From NCBI GenBank assembly GCA_013152195.1, contig JAADGU010000040.1, positions 1 through 12,228 on the forward strand: DNA of 12,228 nucleotides, written 5' to 3'. Shown here one piece after another: positions 6,588 through 12,228 of this stretch. The position numbers and the translations under genes are program-made. The number at the start of each line of letters is the position of its first letter. The first letter of the stretch is position 1. The notes beneath the pieces are model-generated. The model saw only the letters and a program-made list of their open reading frames with translations. It was not told the DNA's origin and ran no database searches. Source of the DNA: Nitrospirota bacterium. Its GTDB lineage: Bacteria; Nitrospirota; Thermodesulfovibrionia; Thermodesulfovibrionales; JdFR-85.

Positions 6588-7140
6588 TGAAACCTCCTAT
6601 GATTCTCCCCTTAAACATCGCCTGCCCCTTAGGTGTTTTGTAATGGGCATCTTTTGGGTTCCAGCAGGTGTCAAAATACCGCATCCCGTCTTCACCCATG
6701 TATTTATCCCAGTTTTCAAGGAGTTTCTCTTTTGTCATGTAAACAGCATCCTTGCTGTAGTCTGCATACTCATAATGTGGAGTCAGGGCGATCGCCCCAT
6801 AGGGACAGGCCTCAACACACAGGGCACAAAATACACACCTGAGAACCTCTATCTCATACCTGTCAACCACCTTCTGATGTTCTGAACCCTCAGAGGTATA
6901 GACGTTGATACATCTCGAGGGACATATCGCTGCACAGAGGCCACAGCCCACACATTTTGCATTACCTGTTGCCGGATTACGTACAAGTGCGTGAAGTCCC
7001 CTGAACCCTATGGCTACAGGTCTCTTCTCCTTGGGATATCTCCTTGTGACAGGTTTTGTAAAAAACCTGCTGAGGGTCAGGGCCATACCCTTGACTATCT
7101 CAACAAAAAAGACTTTTCTTATCAGATCCTTCAACGTCAT
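6580..7140 (-). CDS. nuoI: NADH-quinone oxidoreductase subunit I (2x[4Fe-4S] ferredoxin-like)
   Basis: 186-residue peripheral subunit carrying clusters N6a and N6b, which pass electrons from NuoG toward the terminal cluster N2 and quinone. Both motifs are intact: C63-x2-C66-x2-C69-x3-CP (CVGCGLCAAICP) and C102-x2-C105-x2-C108-x3-CP (CVFCALCVEACP). An N-terminal amphipathic stretch (MTLKDLIRKVFFVEIVKGMA) is typical of the membrane-contacting helix. I chose ATG at 7140 because GGGAG lies five bases upstream and it matches NuoI N-termini. The frame stays open to 7293, but that would run through the heptamer array and into nuoH. A tail of about 65 residues after the last cluster, ending GRIIGGFSG, is longer than a minimal ferredoxin but common in NuoI. 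Confidence 0.96.
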   Translation of the reverse strand: MTLKDLIRKVFFVEIVKGMALTLSRFFTKPVTRRYPKEKRPVAIGFRGLHALVRNPATGNAKCVGCGLCAAICPSRCINVYTSEGSEHQKVVDRYEIEVLRCVFCALCVEACPYGAIALTPHYEYADYSKDAVYMTKEKLLENWDKYMGEDGMRYFDTCWNPKDAHYKTPKGQAMFKGRIIGGFSG

Positions 7141-7179
7141 CTCTTCTCCCAAATCATCATTTACCACTTTCCCGGTTTT

Positions 7180-7221
7180 CATTAATAATACATAGCAAAT
7201 ACCCAATGAAAAATGGAAAAT
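7180..7221. repeat. heptamer-phased array in the nuoH-nuoI spacer
   Basis: Six contiguous plus-strand 7-mers all end in AT: CATTAAT, AATACAT, AGCAAAT, ACCCAAT, GAAAAAT, GGAAAAT. Five end in AAT. The array begins at the nuoH stop (7224-7226) and leaves about 40 nt for the nuoI ribosome-binding region. It has the same phasing and AT ending as in the nuoK-L and nuoL-M spacers. Confidence 0.7.
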
Positions 7222-7223
7222 AA

Positions 7224-8261
7224 TTAAATAGCTATCTTTATTATCCCTGTTATCAATATATTCAGCAGTGCAAGCGGAATCAGCAACTTCCATCCTATAG
7301 CCATAAGCTGGTCATATCTGTATCTTGGCAGAGTGGCCCTTATCCAGTAATAAAAGAAGATGGTAAAATAGAGCTTTAACAGAAACCAGACAATTCCGGG
7401 AACATAATCGAGGAACGGAAGTACCCCTGTGATAAAATGTGGAATCGTCCAGCCGCCAAGAAAACATGTAACGGCAAGAGAGCCCATTATCATCATTCCT
7501 ATATATTCTGCAGCATAAAAGAGGGCAAACCTCATCCCGCTGTATTCCACAAAATACCCTGCCACAAGCTCGTTTTCCGCCTCCGGGAGGTCAAAAGGAG
7601 ACCTGTTTGTCTCTGCACCGGCAGCGACAATAAACACAAAGAATCCGAGTATCTGTGGAACTGCAAACATACCTGTGGGATAGTCGGCCTGAGCGCGAAC
7701 AATATCAGTAAGGTTCAGAGAGCCTGCCATCATTATTACACCCACAAGGCTAAGCCCCATTGCCACCTCATAACTGATAACCTGGGCAGCAGACCTGAGA
7801 CTGCCAAGAAAGGAGTATTTTGAGGAAGAAGCCCACCCGGCAAGGATTATTCCATAGGTGCCGACTGATGAAGCGGCAAGAATAAATAATAGCCCGATAT
7901 TTATATTGGCAATAACAAAACCGTCAAAGAATGGTATGACTGCAAGTGACGACAGTGCAGCTGTCAGTGATATTACAGGTGCCAGATAAAAGACCGGCTT
8001 GTCCGCATTTGTAGGGATGACATCCTCTTTGAAGAAGAGTTTGATCATATCCGCAACCGGCTGCAGCAGCCCGTGCGGCCCAACCTCCATCGGCCCCATT
8101 CGCACCTGCATGTGTCCTATAACCTTACGCTCAAAATAGGTTGCATATGCAACGTGAAACATGGCTACAGCAACGACAATAGCAATCTTCAGGACAATAG
8201 CCCCTATATTCAATATGACATCAAAGCTTCCCGGTTGCATCAAAAACTCAAAGACACTCAT
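7224..8261 (-). CDS. nuoH: NADH-quinone oxidoreductase subunit H (quinone-site membrane subunit)
   Basis: 345 residues with about eight or nine membrane helices, usual for NuoH, the membrane subunit that forms the quinone chamber with NuoB and NuoD. Signatures seen are ERKVIGHMQVRMGP (44-57) in the first cytoplasmic loop and SPFDLPEAENELVAGY (221-236) followed by VEYSGMRFALFYAAEY (238-253). These contain the cluster of acidic residues that couples quinone chemistry to the proton path. YWIRATLPRYRYDQLM (305-320) is the conserved C-terminal motif. The ATG at 8261 overlaps the nuoG stop as ATGA, with AAGGTG upstream inside nuoG. The stop is followed directly by a heptamer array. Confidence 0.97.
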   Translation of the reverse strand: MSVFEFLMQPGSFDVILNIGAIVLKIAIVVAVAMFHVAYATYFERKVIGHMQVRMGPMEVGPHGLLQPVADMIKLFFKEDVIPTNADKPVFYLAPVISLTAALSSLAVIPFFDGFVIANINIGLLFILAASSVGTYGIILAGWASSSKYSFLGSLRSAAQVISYEVAMGLSLVGVIMMAGSLNLTDIVRAQADYPTGMFAVPQILGFFVFIVAAGAETNRSPFDLPEAENELVAGYFVEYSGMRFALFYAAEYIGMMIMGSLAVTCFLGGWTIPHFITGVLPFLDYVPGIVWFLLKLYFTIFFYYWIRATLPRYRYDQLMAIGWKLLIPLALLNILITGIIKIAI

Positions 8262-10861
8262 ACCAGCACCTTCTCCACTCTCACAGTATTATCCCTGATG
8301 TACAGAGAGCCGATATCCGGATCTATCCCGAAACCAATTAACCCCATAGCCCCGAAGCCCTTAAATATATTGGAAAGGAACACCTGACCATCAGGCACGT
8401 CTTCATTTAGTTTCACCTTCAACTCAAGTACGCCCCGTTCATTGCTTATCCTTGCCTTCTCACCCTCTGCAAGTCCAAGCCTCTCTGACAGCAAGGGGTT
8501 TATCGTTAAATAGGGCTCCGGATAAATACTGAGCAGGGCCCTGGACTTCCGGCTGAATGTGCCAGAGTGATACAGTGGTTTCTCTATCATTAAATAAGGC
8601 TTTTCGGAGTCCTGGATACGGGGCAGATCCTTAAGCCCCTCAACTGAAAAATCACCTTCCATCCCCCTCAGGGGCTCTCCGGAATAGGGCCAAACGGCCT
8701 TTCCATCCGCAATATCCTCGTAACTGAGTCCGGTATGCAGGGCTGAGACATGCATTATCTCTTCCCACACATCCTCCACCCTGTGATATTTCCTCGTCAT
8801 TCCGAATCTCTCTGCGATATCTGCAATGATCATCCAGTCATCTCTGCCATAGGATGCCATCTTGCCTCTCCTGGCCTTCCTGACCCTCTGCACCCGCCTT
8901 TCAAGGTTTGTAAATGTCCCTTCTTTTTCAGGCCAGGCAGTTGCCGGCAAAACCACATCCGCAATCTCTGCAGTCTCCGTAAGATGAACATCCTGTATCA
9001 CGAGCAGCTCCAGATTTCCGAGTGCCTTTTTCACCCTTGCACTGTCAGGAATATTAAAGAGTGGGTTCTCACCCATAACATAGAGTGCCTTCAACCCCCC
9101 TGTTTCCGCCTCATTTATCATCTCAAAAAGGGTCAACCCCTTATCTTTCGGTGCCTTCAAGTCCAGTGCACCCTCTATCTTATGCCTGAACATCTCAAGC
9201 TCAACCGGCCTTCCACCGGGAAGGAAATCCGGCAGACACCCCATATCCATCACACCCTGGTAATTCGGCCTTTCGGAAAGGAGAAAGATCCTAGCATTTA
9301 TAAGGTAGGCTATCGCTCCAAGAAGGAAGAGGTTTTTGGATGCCCTTTCCCGCTGTATGATATCAGGGCCAATAACTACAACAGGAGTTGCCATCCCTGC
9401 AAGGTCATCAGATGCCCTCGCAATATCTTCAGGTGATATGCCCGTCACCTTCAGATCCTCATCTGAAGGTATCCTGAGGCTCCTGAGTTTTGCCTCTACT
9501 GCCGTGTTCTCACCACTAAGAGTCTTGCCTTTCAGGAGTCTGCCCACAATGGCTGAGAGTATAAGCTCCTCCGAGTATGGCTTAGGCATCAACTCATAAG
9601 CTACAAACCTTTTCAGTCCCCCAGGTGCGCCAAGCGCTATAACTTTACCGCCACTTCTCCACGAAGCCCTTACCTGAAGCCCAAGTATCGGATTTATCGC
9701 CGTGGGATCGCCGCCAACAACAAGGACACCATCTGAATTGGCTATACCGGAGATAAGGTTTGCCGTAATTCCCTGCCCGAATATACTCTCAAGATATGTC
9801 TCTGCCGGGGCATAATAATTCCTCGCAGAGGAGTCAATGTTGTTTGAACCAATGACAAACCTGATAAATTTCTGCAGCATGTAATTATCTTCATTCGTAC
9901 ATCTTCCCGATGCAACAGCACCGATTGCCTTCCCACCAAATGAATCCCTAATCTGTTTAAGACGTCCGGATATAAAGGTAATCGCCTCTTCCCAGCTTAC
10001 CTGCTTCAGGTCTCCATCCACCCTCATAAGGGGGGTTGTAAGCTGATCTTCACTTTCAATATTTTCATAACCGAATCGACCCCTTACACACAGGAGACCT
10101 TTATTGAAGCCAACATCCATCCTTGGTATGGCCCTTATTATGGAGTTCTCCCTCATCTGAAGCACCATGGAACAACCTACCCCGCAGAAACCGCAGACAG
10201 TCTCTATCTCCTTCTCAACAAACCAGGGCCTGTAAGTGTGCCTGTGAAGTCTCGACATGATTGCACCAACAGGACATACCGTGAGACAGTTGCCACAATA
10301 TTCACAGTTGTATTTACCACCGGAGAAGGGCTCTACAAATGAATGGCTGCCCCTTCCTGTGACCGAGATGGAGTACGAGGCCTGAAGGTCATTGCACATC
10401 CTCACACACCTCGTACAGAGCACACACCTCTCCATATTCCTCACAATAATCGGATCATCAAAGCTTTCAGGATGCCGTCTCTTCCCCTCTGCAAAACGGC
10501 CTGCCTCAGGCCCGTAGCGTGCAACAAGGTCCTGCAGGTCACACTCCCCTGCCTTGTCGCAAAAGGGACAGTCAAGGGGGTGGTTGATGAGCAGAAATTC
10601 GAGTATCGAACGTCTTGCTGCCTTTATCTGATCAGTCTCTGTCCTGACCACCATCCCGTCCGCTGTCATAAGGGTACATGAAGTCTGCAATTTGGGAAGC
10701 TTCTCTACCTCCACAAGGCAAAGCCTGCAACCTCCAAATGGCGTCAGTCCCTCAAAGTAACAGAGCGTTGGTATGATAATACCCGCCTGTTTTGCCGCCT
10801 CAAGGACAGTCACAGGGTTTTCAAGCTCAACATCTCTTCCGTCTATGGTTACCTTAATCAT
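8258..10861 (-). CDS. nuoG: NADH-quinone oxidoreductase subunit G (Fe-S and molybdopterin-fold subunit)
   Basis: 867-residue largest peripheral-arm subunit. Domains in order: a 2Fe-2S ferredoxin domain (C34, C45, C48, C62; N1b), the His-Cys 4Fe-4S site (H94, C98, C101, C107; N5), two 4Fe-4S motifs (C146/C149/C152/C156 and C186/C189/C192/C196), and then a molybdopterin-oxidoreductase fold. That fold opens with a complete extra 4Fe-4S site (C223, C226, C230, C258), the off-path cluster N7 of some bacteria. The segment SGRCTNEDNYMLQKF (318-332) closely resembles formate dehydrogenase alpha. The position of the Mo-ligating Cys/Sec is occupied by Y349 (ARNYYAP), so this domain should not be catalytic, as expected for NuoG. 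A C-terminal dinucleotide-binding-like domain occupies roughly 770-867. The start is ATG at 10861, preceded by AAGGAAG. The stop overlaps nuoH by four bases. Confidence 0.97.
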   Translation of the reverse strand: MIKVTIDGRDVELENPVTVLEAAKQAGIIIPTLCYFEGLTPFGGCRLCLVEVEKLPKLQTSCTLMTADGMVVRTETDQIKAARRSILEFLLINHPLDCPFCDKAGECDLQDLVARYGPEAGRFAEGKRRHPESFDDPIIVRNMERCVLCTRCVRMCNDLQASYSISVTGRGSHSFVEPFSGGKYNCEYCGNCLTVCPVGAIMSRLHRHTYRPWFVEKEIETVCGFCGVGCSMVLQMRENSIIRAIPRMDVGFNKGLLCVRGRFGYENIESEDQLTTPLMRVDGDLKQVSWEEAITFISGRLKQIRDSFGGKAIGAVASGRCTNEDNYMLQKFIRFVIGSNNIDSSARNYYAPAETYLESIFGQGITANLISGIANSDGVLVVGGDPTAINPILGLQVRASWRSGGKVIALGAPGGLKRFVAYELMPKPYSEELILSAIVGRLLKGKTLSGENTAVEAKLRSLRIPSDEDLKVTGISPEDIARASDDLAGMATPVVVIGPDIIQRERASKNLFLLGAIAYLINARIFLLSERPNYQGVMDMGCLPDFLPGGRPVELEMFRHKIEGALDLKAPKDKGLTLFEMINEAETGGLKALYVMGENPLFNIPDSARVKKALGNLELLVIQDVHLTETAEIADVVLPATAWPEKEGTFTNLERRVQRVRKARRGKMASYGRDDWMIIADIAERFGMTRKYHRVEDVWEEIMHVSALHTGLSYEDIADGKAVWPYSGEPLRGMEGDFSVEGLKDLPRIQDSEKPYLMIEKPLYHSGTFSRKSRALLSIYPEPYLTINPLLSERLGLAEGEKARISNERGVLELKVKLNEDVPDGQVFLSNIFKGFGAMGLIGFGIDPDIGSLYIRDNTVRVEKVLV

Positions 10862-10871
10862 CTTCCTTTTA

Positions 10872-10892
10872 TTCCTGTTACAGGTTGCAGGT
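10872..10892. repeat. short heptamer array in the nuoF-nuoG spacer
   Basis: Three contiguous plus-strand 7-mers, TTCCTGT, TACAGGT, TGCAGGT, all end in GT. The last two follow TNCAGGT, and the first supplies the complementary CCTGT, so CCTG-TTA-CAGG can fold. It lies just upstream of the nuoG ribosome site. The rest of the 128-nt F-G spacer (10893-10989) shows no gene-like frame or clear terminator. The array is short, so chance is a real alternative. Confidence 0.4.
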
Positions 10893-10989
10893 CCGAGCTT
10901 CAGCTTTTAAGCCCATAACCCCTGATTATCCAGCACTCTGAGAGCCTTTATTTACCATACATTTTTTATTCGTGATATGATACATGAAC

Positions 10990-12204
10990 TCACCGGAGAT
11001 TCTTTATAAACCCGAGCACAACACCTGCAGCGCCATCACCCAATGGACAGAAGGTCTTTCCGGTAATGCTGAGTGCGATATCCTGCAGCAGCTCTATATC
11101 ACTGTCACGGCCGAATCCACCCTCAATTCTTTCAAGAATATTCCTCAACCATCCGGTACCCTCACGGCAGGGTGTGCATTTGCCGCACGATTCATGTTCG
11201 AAAAACTTCATTGCACGCCAGCAGACCTTCACCAGGCATACGGTGTCATCAAAGACCATTACCGCCCCTGAACCAAGCATACTGCCGCGCTTTGGAAGAT
11301 TAACGAAATCCATGGGGCAGTCGATCCCGTCGGGCGTCAGCACCGGCGTTGATATCCCACCCGGAATTACTGCCTTTAGTTCCCTGCCACCCCGGACACC
11401 ACCGGCATGGTCATATATAATCTCCTTGAGGGTGGTTCCCATAGGCAACTCATAAACACCGGGGCTTTCAACACAGCAGCTTACAGAAAAGAGTTTCGGC
11501 CCGGGACATTCAGGGTTTCCTATTGCAGCATACTTTTCAGCACCTATGGAGACAATTAACGGTATGTTCGCCAGGGTCTCCACATTGTTGACAATTGTAG
11601 GCATCCCCCAGGCACCGACATTAACGGGAAACGGAGGCTTGATCCTCGGCTGCCCCCTCCTGCCCTCAATTGAATCGATCAGGGCAGTCTCCTCTCCGCA
11701 GATATAGGCCCCGGCACCCTGATGAACGCTCAGGTGAAAACCAAAACCCTTCCCGGCTATATTATCTCCAAGATATCCCTTTGCGTATGCCTCTTCAATG
11801 GCCTTCTCAAGGACAATCTTTGCATATGGGTACTCACCCCTAAGGTATATGTACCCCCTTTCTGACTTAAGGGCATGGGCAGATATTACCATCCCTTCGA
11901 TAAGGAGGTGCGGATTTTTTTCGAGTATGGGCCTGTCCTTAAAAGTCCCTGGCTCACCCTCATCAGCATTACAGATAAGATATTTCGGGAACTTCACGTC
12001 TCTGGAGGCAAAATCCCACTTCATTCCCGTAGGAAAACCTGCCCCTCCCCTGCCCCTCAGCCCTGCTGCCTTGACTTCTGCAATAATATCCGAAGGCTCC
12101 ATCTGGAGGGCCTTGTTCAGGGATTCATAACCACCAACCTTCAGGTATTCCTCAAGGCTGGCCGAAGCCGGATTTTCAATGTTTTTTAAAAGAAACTTTT
12201 CCAT
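10990..12204 (-). CDS. nuoF: NADH-quinone oxidoreductase subunit F (NADH/FMN-binding, N3 cluster)
   Basis: 404 residues from the chosen ATG; NuoF is usually 400-445. It oxidises NADH via FMN and passes electrons to cluster N3 and on to NuoG. Visible motifs are the glycine-rich GRGGAGFPTGMKW (51-63) for FMN/NADH, CNADEGEPGTFKDR (78-91), GAYICGEETALIDSIEGRRG (165-184), and the 4Fe-4S ligands C340, C343, C346 and C386 in ESCGKCTPCREGT and TFCPLGD. The ATG at 12204 (MEKFLLKN) fits the usual NuoF N-terminus. An in-frame GTG at 12225 would add seven residues, and the frame remains open to the window edge, so the true start or a fusion to nuoE cannot be settled here. No clear Shine-Dalgarno is visible for either start. 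Confidence 0.94.
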   Translation of the reverse strand: MEKFLLKNIENPASASLEEYLKVGGYESLNKALQMEPSDIIAEVKAAGLRGRGGAGFPTGMKWDFASRDVKFPKYLICNADEGEPGTFKDRPILEKNPHLLIEGMVISAHALKSERGYIYLRGEYPYAKIVLEKAIEEAYAKGYLGDNIAGKGFGFHLSVHQGAGAYICGEETALIDSIEGRRGQPRIKPPFPVNVGAWGMPTIVNNVETLANIPLIVSIGAEKYAAIGNPECPGPKLFSVSCCVESPGVYELPMGTTLKEIIYDHAGGVRGGRELKAVIPGGISTPVLTPDGIDCPMDFVNLPKRGSMLGSGAVMVFDDTVCLVKVCWRAMKFFEHESCGKCTPCREGTGWLRNILERIEGGFGRDSDIELLQDIALSITGKTFCPLGDGAAGVVLGFIKNLR

Positions 12205-12228
12205 AATCTTAATAAGTTCAGCCACGAA

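Noticed and set aside
7141..7293. N-terminal extension of nuoI to 7293 or to the ATG at 7182
   Set aside because: The extension would run through the heptamer array and into nuoH, no ribosome site precedes those starts, and the ATG at 7140 has GGGAG and matches the NuoI family N-terminus.
10930..10989. A 19-codon frame (MYHITNKKC...) just after nuoF with a GGTGAG upstream
   Set aside because: Very short, sits in A/T-rich spacer, shows no hydrophobic or motif content, and could easily arise by chance.

Overview
The window is almost entirely one strand-consistent (minus) block. It carries the distal nine genes of a respiratory complex I (NADH:quinone oxidoreductase) operon, nuoF-G-H-I-J-K-L-M-N. 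Downstream on the same strand lies the start of an rRNA operon, cut by the left edge of the window inside the 5' end of 16S rRNA. The order and the presence of NuoF and NuoG indicate a 14-subunit bacterial enzyme. nuoA-E would be expected beyond the right edge. The 16S 5' end is clearly bacterial. From the operon type and a general impression of the proteins I would guess Nitrospirota or a deltaproteobacterium-like lineage, but only about 76 bases of 16S are present, so this is a weak guess.

Layout, reading the minus strand from right to left. nuoF and nuoG encode the peripheral-arm NADH, FMN and Fe-S electron input subunits. nuoH is the quinone-site membrane subunit and nuoI the 2x[4Fe-4S] subunit. 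nuoJ and nuoK are small membrane subunits of the proton channel next to the E-channel. nuoL, nuoM and nuoN are the three antiporter-like proton pumps. Every key charged residue I checked in K, L, M and N is in its family position, and all Fe-S cysteine motifs in F, G and I are complete, so the enzyme looks functional. The genes are tightly coupled (4- and 8-nt overlaps at G/H and I/J, one base between M and N), but four junctions carry spacers of 49-161 nt.

The least ordinary material is non-coding. (1) Spacers F-G, H-I, K-L and L-M hold degenerate tandem heptamers with strict 7-bp phasing but different unit sequences. (2) The J-K spacer holds a roughly 90-bp imperfect inverted repeat. (3) The nuoN-16S gap (77-618) contains two successive promoter + boxA modules with nearly the same internal spacing. 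Between them is a 184-nt segment that folds as a rod closed by an 11-bp perfect stem. Its wobble pairs favour transcription from the rRNA strand. It may be part of a long rRNA leader or an independent small RNA.

I found no mobile element, CRISPR array, tRNA or accessory defence gene.
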